A DNA stretch of 64,000 nt from the NCBI GenBank assembly GCA_034769895.1, contig CM068375.1, positions 258,943,268-259,007,267 of the forward strand. Reading direction: 5' to 3'. Position numbers and translations under genes: made by a program. The DNA is from Magicicada septendecula. Lineage: Eukaryota > Arthropoda > Insecta > Hemiptera > Cicadidae. The notes beneath the pieces were generated by a model. It saw only the letters and a program-made list of their open reading frames with translations, made no database searches and was not told the DNA's origin. Within the stretch, counting starts at the first letter, position 1. Every line of letters starts with the position of its first letter. This document shows, in pieces, positions 1 to 10,428 of this stretch.

Positions 1-1240
1 TCAGGTAAGTTATTATCATTTATAACAGTATTATCAAAATATTCATCTATCTCTATTCCACAAGGTAAGTCACTTTTTTCCTCTCTCTCAATATCTAAAA
101 TCTGCACTAACATTTCATAGCCTCTATTAACCTCAAAAATCTCTATTTCTCTCTTTCTCTCATTACAACACCTCTCATAACCACACTGAACTATCTCATT
201 CCACGCAAAGGGCACCGCTAAATACTTATTACCTCTACTACCAGGTAAACCACAAAAAACTAAAGGACCATACGAAGACACCTCGTCTTCCACACCACCA
301 CCAGAGGAAACTCTGTCCTCATAAAACACCTGTGAACATTCCATTTCACAATAAACTTGGGGAAAATCTCCCCTCTGCCCCTCTAAACTCTCTACACACA
401 CACTCATACCCTCATCAACACTTTCTCTGCTCCTAACCTTACTCTCTAACACCACGTTTTTAATTTCACCACTGTTATCGTTCGTCAACTCATTGTTATA
501 ACTATCGCTATTACTCACCTGGTCTACTGTCACCTGTTTTGCATCTAAGCTACTACCACTACCATTAATACATGTCTCTCCGTTATTTTCACTTATTTTG
601 CTCTTACCTGTATTTATCACACACACTCCCATTCTCTCAATATTCTGTTCTAATTTATTCAAGTTATTTTTTAATATTTCATGGGTATTTTCTACATGCT
701 TATTGATCTCATTGATATGGTTTTTTAACTCATTATTCTGCTTTTTCAACTCATTGAATTTACTTTCTGTTCATGTATTTCGCTTTTCAACTCGTCAAAT
801 TTATCATTGAAATTATTATTTTGCACGTCAAAACGACTATTTATAATATCAAATTTAATATTTTGTTCATTGAGTCGACTATTCTGTTCATCTAGTTTCT
901 CATTGACACTACTTTTAATTTCTTGGATATCGTTTTTCTGTTCATCGAATTTGCTATCAAATTTATTCAATAGTAACTGCATCATGGTTATCATATCGCT
1001 ATTATTTCCTTTCTTAACTAAGGTTGGCGTCGACTGACTCGTCACGCCTTCCATTATTCTCGATTCTGTCAACTGGCTTTCTGGATTATTGTCAGTGAAG
1101 CTGACTTCATCATTACTTTCACTCGTTTGAATTCCTGAGTCGCCTTTGTTGGCCGACTCAGGTGGCATATTTTCATATATTAACTTATTTTCGGCTTCAT
1201 CGCCTACAATTATATTACTTTCATTTTCGTTAGTAGCCAT
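1..1240 (-). pseudogene. Gag-like protein of element A (partial, one frameshift)
   Basis: Structural-type protein of a gag-only LTR element. It starts at 1240 (MATNENESN), about 220 bp inside the PBS, as expected for gag. Residues about 85-165 form a heptad-like coiled coil with repeated KFDEQN-type units. Near position 768 the frame shifts by one base; the new frame then stays open to the window edge and carries the C-terminal domain shared with elements B, D and I (for example EIEIFEVNRGY and SDLPCGIEI). The end lies outside the window, so the DGG tail seen in the relatives cannot be checked. No zinc knuckle or enzyme motif is visible. Gag is inferred from position and the coiled coil, not from a recognised capsid fold. 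Confidence 0.6.
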
Positions 1241-1460
1241 TATTTCTTCTTTATAAGACTTGTTAATTTACTCTAATTAATTTAATTAATCATAACACCA
1301 TTTCAATTTTGTATAATTAAGTATACTACATATCGTTCAAGCTGTATGTAATTTACACACTTTTACGTAATTTTTACGTACCGTTACTTAACCTTGAATC
1401 AAACTTGCATTTCCGTAGGTGCGGAATTTCATATATAACATTTATTTAATAAAATTCGTT

Positions 1461-1478
1461 CCAGTTCGTGGCGCCAAT
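1461..1478 (-). other. PBS of element A
   Basis: Read on the minus strand, TGGCGCCACGAACTGG follows directly after the LTR end (CGTCACA AT). It begins with TGG, the complement of a tRNA CCA tail, as LTR-element primer sites do. Confidence 0.65.
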
Positions 1479-2695
1479 TGTGACGTTAATTAATTATTCA
1501 TACATTAAATCATAAAATTATTTGTCTTCCACTTACCTTAAAATTTTCCTCTCAGCCCAAGGTCCGTCACACGAACGGAGTAATGCAAGTGTGATTATAA
1601 GGTTACCCAACAAACGTACGCTACACTCATTTGTTTGATGGAATTCAAAAAAATTTATTATATCATTACTTCATTTTAAATAGAATTTCAATTAACTCAA
1701 CTACTTTTCTCTCCTTTTTCAACAGATAAAACATGCACATTTATTTAAACATCCTCTTATTCTAACATATATTTTATTAATCAAGGCGAACCCAGCTTGC
1801 CACACTCTCATTCATTCAAATTTACATCCCCAGTCTTTTAGGCTTAGCGCTTTTGAAAATTTAATACACTTAGAAAAATTAAGAAAAGGTTGCCCTGCTA
1901 CTTCTCTGTTCCCTTGTTCGCCCACGTGTTGCACTCTGGAGATTCATTCAAAAGTCCGCGATTCTGTTCTCACTATTGACTTTAATGGTACGGTTGATTT
2001 GCCTGTTTTTTACGGTTATACTCATTTTAATAAACACTTTAAACGGTCGGGTTGTCACTTATTACATTTAAAAGAATACTTCTGGCCCCCAAGTCTTAGC
2101 TTGCGTCTGGCCGCCGCCGCGGCTATAAGTCGACTGCCGTTACATGCGGGCGGACGTCACTGCCTTTCCTGCTACCAAATTTCGTCGCTGTTCATAGCCT
2201 TCATGTGTCAAATTGTTACCAGTGGTACAGGGAACACTGTTTATTAATGTGTGTTTGTCGTCGACGAAATTGCACTGCCACTAGTTACGTCATATGAATA
2301 GGCATGGTCTCTGATTATGTTCCGTCATGTCTAGAGCACATGTTGGGAAAATATCACCTCCAAGCCATGTTGTTTTAGCTTCTCGGCGTCGGTTGCGCGC
2401 TTGCTGGTGTTTGTGCGTGTCACCCAGCACTGAAATTCGTAGAATTGTATTGCGTTGTTGAACGCACGCATTCCATTGTAGATGGTTGTTAGTTACAAAG
2501 TTTTTACTCTTCTCCCCAATGGAAAACACAGGCATGTGCGCACTGGAATTCTGTGAATTAAACTGTTGTTGACCACGCCGCCTTCCAACGCACTGAATCG
2601 TTTATGTAGGTGACTCGCTGTTTTGGGCCCGTATAAATTGAATAAAACAGAATAAAATTACAACAAAATATAATACCCCTTTTCGCCCCGTTACA
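1479..2695 (-). repeat. 5' LTR of element A
   Basis: The 1217-bp segment begins TGTGACG and ends CCCGTTACA on the plus strand (TG...CA on both ends). It sits between the PBS of element A and the interior of a Penelope fragment, so the right end is exactly placed by the interrupted Penelope reading frame. The partner LTR is left of the window. Confidence 0.75.
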
Positions 2696-3850
2696 ATATT
2701 AAACAATAACAAATACACCAACAAAATAATATATTGGCACAGATATGTTGATGACATTTTACTCCTATACAACGGCAACAAAAGACAAATTGAAAATTTC
2801 CACAAATACATTAACACTATACACCAAAAAAAAAAAATTCACACTAGAATTAGAGCAAAACAATAGCATAAACTTCCTGGACCTTACAATTACCAAAACA
2901 AACAACACACACACATACAAAATATACAGAAAACCAACCACATCAGACATGGTCATACATAACACATCCAACCACCCAACTCAACACAAACATGCAGCTT
3001 TCAACTACATGCTCCATAGGCTCACTTCAATACCCCTAAACACACATGACTACCAAGAAGAACTCAACACAATCAAATATATAGCAGTAAAAAATGGATA
3101 CAATCCCGATTTAATAAACAAACTACACAAACGCATCCTAAACACAAAAAGTAAAACACAAAAAACCAACAGCACACAACCCAGTAAATACATCACACTC
3201 ACATATTACAATTCCAACACACACAACATTGCTAACACATTTAGGAAACACAATTATAAAGTAGCCTACAGAACTAACAACACCATCAGGAAACACATAA
3301 ATAATACTAACAAAGACACAGACACATACAGCAAAACGGGGGTTTATAAATTAAACTGCAATGACTGTCATCAGTTCTACATCGGCCAGACGGGAAGATC
3401 TTTTTCCTCTAGATATTCTGAACATTTAAAAGCCCTCACCACAAACTACATACATTCCACATTTGCCACACATTTACAAAATGAAAACCACAGTTTCACA
3501 AACATAGAGCACAACATGGAAATACTACACTACTTACCTAAAAGTAGAAAACTAAACACAGCAGAAAAATTTGAAATATACAGATATCACACACTACAAC
3601 CAAACAACATATTAAATGAACAATTACATTACAGATCACACACACTTTTCGATACACTGATTCAAACACAAACTTTAAATCCCAGCGCCAATTCCCTCCC
3701 ACCATCAACCCCCACCACACACACCTACAACCCATAACTGTTACATTATATAGACATTCAGTATTTAAATCCCACTAAGGAAGACGAACACTACGTCGAA
3801 ACCTCTGGGAAACAAAACCAAAAAGTAAGTGTTCACAGCGAAAGTTTAAT
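2696..3850 (+). pseudogene. Penelope-like element fragment PLE1: RT end and GIY-YIG domain
   Basis: A 5'-truncated Penelope-like retroelement; the family copies itself with a reverse transcriptase fused to a GIY-YIG endonuclease. The fragment opens inside the RT just before the catalytic YVDD (WHRYVDDILLLYN, near 2733-2771). A long A run near 2825 shifts the frame, and the rest (FTLELEQNNSINFLDLTITK onward) reads in a second frame to 3737. The GIY-YIG block is GVYKLNCNDCHQFYIGQTGR, about 3340-3400. The start is cut by the LTR of element A, so A inserted here later. The 3' tail ends in a TA repeat near 3850 and holds a hammerhead-like motif. It is close in sequence to PLE2 and PLE3. Dead copy. 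Confidence 0.85.
3771..3809 (+). ncRNA. Degenerate hammerhead ribozyme motif in PLE1 tail
   Basis: Layout of a type I hammerhead: stem I CCCA pairs with the closing TGGG, a core CTAAGGA (consensus CTGANGA, third base changed), stem II GACG/CGTC, then GAAAC and a site CTC (consensus GTC). Hammerheads in Penelope-like elements are established; this copy has core and cleavage-site changes and is probably inactive. Confidence 0.5.
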
Positions 3851-4549
3851 ATATATATATATATATTTATTTATAATAACTTATTTGTTTCCCATAAATT
3901 ATGTCTTTATTATTTCTGTATCACATTATTTCCTTCCATTTCAACACTTAATTTTATTTCTTTTTCTTTTATTTACCTTCTTCAAAAAAAAAATAAACAA
4001 TTTTTTAAAACCCTTCACTTTCCATCCCAACACAATACTTCTTTACCTTACGAACATTGGTAATTAACCATATTTATAATTATGTAATTATATACTTTTC
4101 CCCATATATATAAGTTTAACATTTCAAAAGAAGAAAATAAAACAAAACCATGATATTTATTCAATTCATTAACTATATATTTTGAACAAACCAGCGCTCC
4201 TTATTTAATACTTAATTTCATTCACTCATTCATACATACCCAATGCCCGTATGAGATCTCATTTTTTCAGCGATTAAAAATATTTCTTTTCATAATAAAA
4301 TTTATATTTGATTTTAAATGTTAGGTGATACCCAAAGGTTACTTAGCTGTTCATTTTTTGGAGATCCGCCACTCTCCAGTTTCTTTCGTAACTTTGTTCA
4401 CTCCGCACATTTTTGTATTTCACTTTCGGTTCAAACCAAAACTGTTATTCCGATATAATTAATGTCTCGATTTCTTTAAATCACATTTTAACACCTTTCT
4501 GATGTTGGGCCCAATTGAAATTTCATTAATTCACATTACTTATATGCAA
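3851..4549. other. AT-rich stretch without recognisable gene
   Basis: It opens with the TA repeat that ends PLE1, followed by AT-rich DNA. It may be the diverged first half of the D-type LTR that is clear from 4550 on, but I cannot align it reliably. Confidence 0.4.
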
Positions 4550-5078
4550 TTTTGATTTCAAAGTACATTTTTTAGAACGCGGTCAAGACGAAAACTATGC
4601 TCAGCCGGCGGACGCACAAACGGCCCGCGTCCATATTATTTAGATGTTCATGGCCGACTGTATCATACGAATGAAGATTGTTGACTGGACCGAAACTTAA
4701 TATCTCAATTTTCGAAGTAGTGAGGGAATCACATGATGTCAAAGTATTGTTCTTTCGTGTTTTTAATTGTTTTGACGAGAAGATTATTTTAGATCTACAT
4801 TCCAGCGAAAATATGAAGCTGGGTTGGTCCCTGACATCATACGGTATGACCCGTTATCTCATAGGTTACAGGTCATGTATCTAAAAATAACTGTTCCTCA
4901 TGCGTCTGGAGTTGACCTTGACACAAATTCACTCACTTGCCTGCTACGTTGTTATAATTCATGACTAATATTTTATAATTATTATTTATACTTTTGTTTC
5001 CAATAAAATTTACCCTTATTATTTGTATTTATGTTTATGTCTCCCAAAATATTAGGTGGGCTGAATTGTACTGTTACA
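4550..5078 (-). repeat. Diverged D-type LTR fragment (possible solo LTR)
   Basis: This stretch matches the right half of the D element LTR (about 49960-50367 and 59205-59598). Shared blocks include GACGAAAACTATGCTCAGCC, AAAATAACTGTTCCTCATGC and AGGTGGGCTG, and the segment ends CTGTTACA like the D LTR. No internal region follows: hAT-related coding sequence begins about 50 bp later. It is clearly older than the D copy. Confidence 0.65.
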
Positions 5079-5127
5079 ACTTCCATTGCTCAAGTTGTTA
5101 GAGCAATAAAAACTAGTGTTCAATGAC

Positions 5128-5364
5128 TTGTACAAGTTGACTGAAATAGCAGTGACTATTCCAGCTTCTTCTGCATCATGTGAGAGAACATTTTCGTGTA
5201 TGCAACCTGTAAAGAGTTATTTACGAAATTCGATGTCTGATTAATGTCTTAGCTATTTGTCTGTGCTCCCAATAGAAAGAACTTTGACCAAGAACATTGA
5301 CTTGAAAAGAGTCGTTGAAGATTTCGCCGTTAATCACAATAATCGAAGAATTAATCTGTTTTAG
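5128..5364 (+). pseudogene. hAT transposase C-terminal (dimerisation) remnant
   Basis: Conceptual translation of 79 codons gives the hAT C-terminal dimerisation signature: AVTIPASSASCERTFSCM, then SYLRNSMSD, then LSYLSVLPIERTL and a final NRRINLF before a TAG. hAT transposases end with just this arrangement (ASSASCER-F-S...RNSM...L). One in-frame TAA follows MSD. No catalytic part and no terminal inverted repeats were found nearby. The upstream part is replaced by the D-type LTR fragment, which may have inserted into it. Confidence 0.75.
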
Positions 5365-5858
5365 AAGTAAGCAAAAGCCTGCTTACTATTTTGCATTCAT
5401 AGTATTTTAATTTGCTTAATATTTCAGCAATTCAATTTTGGCCTATCAATTATCATCTTTATTTGTCAGCACTGATTTAAACATTGTACAGTTAAGATAT
5501 TGTCATTTTGTATAAATAAAATACACATATATACATAAATATATACAATAACTACATTCACACAACACAAACATATAAATTCAATCAGAATTACAGTCCA
5601 AATATGGCTCTCTGTCATTTTAAACTCCATAACCAGCAAACCCGAGGTTAGGCCCACCCATTTTATAACCTGGCCCACCCATGTGACCTACGCTAGAGCT
5701 GCCACTGATAAAATCAAGTAAATTTGCATGCCTTGCTAATTAAAAACTGCAATGATCCCAAGCACTTACTTAATAACCAGTGTCAACTGTATGATGTTAT
5801 TAATGTTATATAATCAAGACCATACAACTTTTTAATAAGCATTTTTACATGTTGTTGC

Positions 5859-6003
5859 TTTAATTATTATAAGAATTCATTGTGAATACAATCACTCTTC
5901 ATTTGGGTCTGTATTTTGGTTACATACATAACTAAAAAATCAATCATCAGATTTTTAATAAATTGTGCTGTTTTGATGTAAATGAATTCTTATAATAATT
6001 AAA
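5859..6003. repeat. Perfect 22-bp inverted repeat with 101-bp loop
   Basis: Positions 5859-5880 and 5982-6003 are exact reverse complements (core AAGAATTCAT / ATGAATTCTT). The loop is unrelated AT-rich DNA. It could be a small foldback element; no clear target duplication is visible. Confidence 0.7.
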
Positions 6004-6038
6004 ATCAATACATCCATACAAATCAACACAGATCCATG

Positions 6039-6072
6039 CACACGCGCACACACACACACACATGCACACACA
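6039..6072. repeat. CA microsatellite
   Basis: Run of CA dinucleotides interrupted by GCG and TG. Confidence 0.85.
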
Positions 6073-6153
6073 TTATAAAATAATAAATTGTACAATTTAA
6101 TAATTTTTCACTATAATAAAATATGAAAAACATAAACTAGTATTGATTCATAC

Positions 6154-6282
6154 CTGTACCACTTTAACAGATTTAGCTAGTTCACTAAATAGTATTACAA
6201 GGACTTGCACAGTGCCATCTCCAAAGCCTCCAACTACAACTGAACTAGATGAACTTACCTGTTCAACAGAAATGTTTTCATG
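6154..6282 (-). pseudogene. Possible Raptor-like WD40 exon fragment
   Basis: Minus-strand translation gives ISVEQVSSSSSVVVGGFGDG followed by TVQVLVILFSELAKSVKVVQ. The GFGDGTV block after a V-rich strand resembles the Raptor WD40 segment where GDG(S/T)(I/V)R is followed by FDRRLSP. Here the DRR-like positions are replaced, so it looks decayed. The segment ends in CAG followed by GTATGA, a plausible splice donor, but an equally good donor string (CAG GTAAGT) lies inside it, so the exon limits are unsure. It is the only hint of a host gene. The assignment is from memory of the family and weak. Confidence 0.3.
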
Positions 6283-7110
6283 AAATTAAAAAAAAACTTA
6301 TTTAACTTACAACATTCATAAATTATAACAAAATAAACAAGCATTTAACTGCAGAAGGATCAATACAATACACCTGACCTTTATGTTTGACTATTTGTTG
6401 ATAATGTCAAAAAGTTATAACTTCAGTAAATGTTTTACTTAGTAAAGAAAAGAGACAATTTACAAATTTACTGATTTACGTATTTTAAAGCATGAGTAAC
6501 TCTTATCTTGTGTCTGATAGTGAATTTAGTTTGTTACAAAAAATCTTTGTTTAATTAAAATACTTATTAACACTGAAAAAGACAAATACTAATACAAAAT
6601 TAGAAATTATTAAAAATCATCATAACTTCTAATAAATAAATAATGACCAATCTTAAATAACACATGTCTTGCCAGTTGACCAAAAACAATACATTTACTT
6701 CTTCAAAAATTTGTTCACTTTTAGTTAAAATTGTACTTCATTGCATCAAAATTTGCTGTTGCTTTTAACAGAAGTACAGAATACTTCTATTATAACAAAA
6801 AATAATAATTTTATTACAGAATATTTGATTAATTTTAAACAACACTTACTAAACACCTACTTACTGTAGCAACAATATTCATGTATGTTAAATGAGTCAT
6901 AAATATATCACTGTCCTATAACTTCAATGGCTTATTCCAACAGTGTTTCACAATTTTTTTAATACAAAATTTATATTTATGTTACACTTTGCATTCATGT
7001 CTCAACAACTTAATCACATCTCAATTATACTAATTTTAATCTACATCAAATTAACCAGTTGCCACTGTCTACTTAAAAACTAGAGCTATCAAATTCAAAA
7101 TAATCATGAT

Positions 7111-7640
7111 TTTTACGACGTCACAGAACAATGTACGTGTTTATTGAACGTTCCAGAGAGATCCAGAATGTAAGCGTGTGGCGTACGTGACTGTACACAC
7201 ATTTGCGAGAGTCTTCTCGATGCCGCCAGCCGTGCGGACTGTGTCAAGGCCGCAGTTAATTATGTAGTTCATAAGGATGCTAAGACGCAATTAGGAATCG
7301 TCTAGATTTTCTGCGACTATAAATACATGGTGGCAGCAGCCTTAGAGTCAGTATTAGTGTGATATATTTACAGAGCAGTTCAAGTTATTACTGTGTACAT
7401 TCAAGTTGTTATTAGTGAAGGTTGCATTTTATAATCGGATGGTATAATTGTAATACAATTGTGTTTAAATTTAGTGGATATTTTATTGCGTGTGAACAAT
7501 TTTCATTTGATTTGTTGTAGAGACTGTTGTTAATTACGAACTGTTTAACTGTAAAAATTAAATGTGTGATTAGTGACTTAATTGGTGTCTTGTATTTTGT
7601 TTCCACTGTACCTACGACGATCGAGTAGACCGTCGTAACA
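7111..7640 (+). repeat. 5' LTR of element C
   Basis: 530 bp, nearly identical to 61096-61627. The left terminus reads TTTTACGACG where the right copy has TGTTACGATG, so the TG end is mutated. It ends CGTCGTAACA directly before the PBS. Confidence 0.9.
7317..7381 (+). promoter_or_regulatory. Core promoter in C 5' LTR (TATA, Inr, DPE)
   Basis: A TATA box TATAAATA begins at 7318. TCAGT (arthropod initiator) places +1 at the A of 7350, 32 bp downstream. AGTTC at 7377-7381 falls at +28 to +32 and fits the DPE consensus RGWYV. The same three-part layout is kept in the 3' LTR. Spacing is as known for arthropod Pol II promoters. Confidence 0.7.
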
Positions 7641-7641
7641 G

Positions 7642-7659
7642 TGGTGTCAGAAGTGGGAT
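7642..7659 (+). other. PBS of element C
   Basis: TGGTGTCAGAAGTGGGAT starts one base after the LTR end; a primer site of this form is common in Gypsy-type elements. Confidence 0.8.
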
Positions 7660-7729
7660 ACAACGGTTAACAGTGGAAACAGTGGACACTTTATACAAGA
7701 CGAGTGTGATTCGTAATTAATCGGTAAAC

Positions 7730-8790
7730 ATGGATGCCAGTCAGATGATAGAAAATTTATTACAGGCACTGCTGTTACAGATGGACAAACAACAAGATAA
7801 GAAACGCAGACAGGAGGCGGAAGAAGCAGAAAAGCGACAGGATGAGAAACACATACAGGAGGCGGAAGAAGCAGAAAAATGCAGGCAGGAAAGAGAACAG
7901 ACGAGGAATGACGACAACAGGAGGCAGAGGAACGAAAGCATGAAACAGAAGACATCAAAGCATTAATACAGGAGCAGAAACAGATGCAAGAACATAGTAC
8001 CGCAGATTGTGTCTCCTACGAGGTGAGCTTAATAAATAAGTTACTAAAATATCAGAGGTACAAGAATCAATGACATTAAAAATAGCTGAAGTAGAAAAAT
8101 CTGTGTCGAGTGTTGAAGAATCGATGTCTAATAAAACATCTGAAGTAGAAAAGTCAGTCACGAGTGTGGAAAATCTATGTCAACAAAAATAGAAGACTTG
8201 ATTACAAATATAAAAGAGCAGATTAAAAATGAAGTCGAGCAGTGCCTGAAGTTACAACCAAAACAACTTTGTGAACAGACTGTATCAATGATAAAGACAG
8301 AAAAAGACGCAGAAAATAAGTTAATAGAGAAAGTCACTTTGCCTGCAGTAGGGACAGTTCATGTCAAAGCTTCAACCTTTGATGGAAGCAGTCACTGGGC
8401 AACGTACCTCCGCCAATTTGAAGCTGCTGCATGTGTTACAAATGGCTAGACACCGAAATACCTCAGAAGCTCTTGTTCACGCTCTAGAGTTTGAAGCTGC
8501 CAAGTCAGCGTCCCGCTACATTAATGGTTTGTGCCATCACGTTGCAGTCAGAAGATCCCTGTATCACACTGCCGTTACGATGGGAGCAGAAAAACAATGT
8601 TGTCGGACAAACAATTCAAAAGTTCAAGAGAGTCGCAACGATTTGAACGATGGGATAAAGACAGAAGACCAAAATGTTACAACTGTGGAAAACGTGGTAG
8701 TCTACAGGTAGACTGTTGGGAGAAGAAGATACCAAGAGAAGAGAGTGATCGCACCAGTTGGAGAAGTAAAGCCACAGAACAGCATACAGT
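7730..8790 (+). pseudogene. Gag of element C (frameshifted)
   Basis: It begins MDASQMIENLLQALLLQMDK at 7730 and continues as a charged repeat (QEAEEAEK) that breaks at 7966. The capsid-type segment follows from 8177 (MSTKIEDLITNIKEQIKNE) with the Gypsy signature STFDGSSHWATYLRQFEAAA near 8383-8435, after which a stop and a large loss remove most of capsid. A zinc-knuckle-like CYNCGKRGSLQVDCWEK is at about 8675-8725; the usual histidine of CCHC is serine. At least three frame or stop lesions make this a pseudogene. Confidence 0.75.
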
Positions 8791-8834
8791 TTCCACACTA
8801 CATAAGACCAGTGGAAACTTGATGTTAATGGATT

Positions 8835-9216
8835 TGCGGAAGGTAAACCAAGATCATTTACAGTTGACACGGGCGCAACAGTGTCCTTTGTGCGCCTTGA
8901 CTTAGTCAGCAACCACCAGCCTCTAATTAGCTCTTGTACAATACAGACTGTGACTGGAAGCCCCATCAAGGTGCTAGGAAAGGTAGACATGTACGCCTGG
9001 GTCTTCTCGAGTTTAGCCACCAAATGCTCATTGCAGACATTGTCGATGAAGTGATTCTTGGCACAGACATTATGAATGCCTACGGATTCTTTGTGGACTT
9101 AAAGAGAGAATGTCCTGAAGGTTGGCCAAGAGAAGATAAAGCTTTGCATGGCTAAAATGACAGTTTCTACCAACCATTCGATTAAGCGAGTGGTATTAGT
9201 CGAAGAAAAAGTCAAC
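8835..9216 (+). pseudogene. Aspartic protease of element C, running into B
   Basis: The retroviral-type protease motif reads FTVDTGATVSFVRLDLVS near 8855-8910, with catalytic DTG. A one-base shift near 8990 moves to the frame giving HQMLIADIVDEVILGTDIMN (about 9020-9080), the conserved C-terminal protease segment with ILGTD. The frame then continues to KMTVSTNHSIKRVVLVEEKV and is cut by element B at 9220, resuming at 60382. Clearly Gypsy-type pol, disabled. Confidence 0.8.
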
Positions 9217-9220
9217 AGGT

Positions 9221-10416
9221 TGTAACGGTATAAGCTTTTTACCATTAATAAAATAATACAATAATAAAACTCACTGCTGCCAGAATATTACTTACCATCA
9301 TAATCCCGTTACTTACCTTTTAAACACCAAAAAGAAACTTCAGGGCCGCCACGATATTTTATGTTTCAATATCGAAACCTTTACACTCTTTCCCTTATAA
9401 AAACATTAATAATCCCGCTATCTGACTTCCCCTTACTTCAGAAAATTCCCCGGAATGTTAGGCGAGGTTTTCAGCACAGAATAGGAAATGGTTATGACGT
9501 AATAACTTACTCTAATACATTTTTTATATTAAACCAAATCTTATTTTATTCACAACGCAATATTCCCTTCTTTCTCTTTTACTCTTTCTTAACAATTAGA
9601 AACATAAACTTATTTAACCCAAATTCTTTTAACAACTACTTTTTAGCTAAAAACCAGTACTTTGATTAATGATTGCTCCCCTTTTCCCTCACATACACTC
9701 TCTCACTCTTTACAGATTTATATATATATACTTTTTACCCCCCTTTTACTAAGCGCTTTACTGTTTAAATATTCAAAAACTTGCTGGCCAATGCATTCAT
9801 TGTACTTAACTTTTCTCGCTATTCCACTTGTTCTGCCATCTTCCCGTGCACTTTCACTTAAAACACACTTACCCTGTTCTAATTACTTTAATTTAAAAAT
9901 TCATCTTATATCACGCTCACAGTTCCTTTATCGTATTCTTCGTTGATGTTTCAATACGTTTCGGTAGGTCTACGCTACCATTTCCGCTTCGACCTACCGA
10001 AATTTCCGAGGCCCCTGTCATAACGTTTATTCACTATGATGAGTTGATTTGAACTGTTTGATGACTGCTATCCAACTGTGTAGATGTTGGGCGTTGGTCA
10101 GGCTGCCCGCCAGCGTGTGTTGTATAGCGCCTCCTCTGATTGGCTGGTTTAAACTGGGCCTACCACTTCTGCAGCTGTTGCCTCCTGATGAAACTGGCTT
10201 GTGGGAATTATGTATTTTTTTCTGTAATTCACGGGCAGCACAAGCTGCAGACGATTACGTAACTCGTCTAGCCGGGCTGGCTCCAGACATAAACATACTG
10301 GTCTCTTTCAATAACATTGTATGCAGCGTTGTGAAAGCAGGGGTTCCCAAGAGGTTGTACACTGTTTGAATTGACATTTATTAAAAATTATTATCACCCC
10401 ATTCTGTCCCGTTACA
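9221..10416 (-). repeat. 3' LTR of element B
   Basis: 1196 bp, TGTAACGG...CCCGTTACA. The intact copy shows that the two halves at 13297-13796 and 59680-60377 were once contiguous, joined at a TA dinucleotide run. Confidence 0.92.
9959..10002. repeat. 12-bp hairpin in B LTR
   Basis: TTTCGGTAGGTC (9959-9970) and GACCTACCGAAA (9991-10002) are exact complements with a 20-nt loop. The same hairpin, with two changes, lies near 59924-59967 in the right LTR. Role unknown; an RNA-level signal is possible. Confidence 0.7.
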
Positions 10417-10428
10417 ATACCCCCAAAT
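10417..10428 (-). other. PPT of element B
   Basis: On the minus strand ATTTGGGGGTAT precedes the LTR start TGTAACGG, as a plus-strand primer tract should. Confidence 0.75.

Larger units (their letters stand above)
5365..7110. other. AT-rich non-coding stretch
   Basis: Low-complexity AT-rich DNA with no convincing long ORF. It contains a perfect 22-bp inverted repeat, a CA microsatellite and one short minus-strand segment resembling a Raptor exon, each listed separately. It is the best candidate in the window for original host sequence. Confidence 0.4.

Noticed and set aside
2-9. Strong splice-donor strings (AGGTAAGT) at 3, 63, 11947, 53611, 53669 and 56560 on the plus strand
   Set aside because: They are antisense to the Leu-Pro-Cys/Tyr codons of the minus-strand Gag-like proteins, so codon use explains them.
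7111-7640. Target duplication for element C
   Set aside because: The flanks (…CATGAT on the left, ATATTATA on the right) do not match; it may be lost by mutation of the left end.
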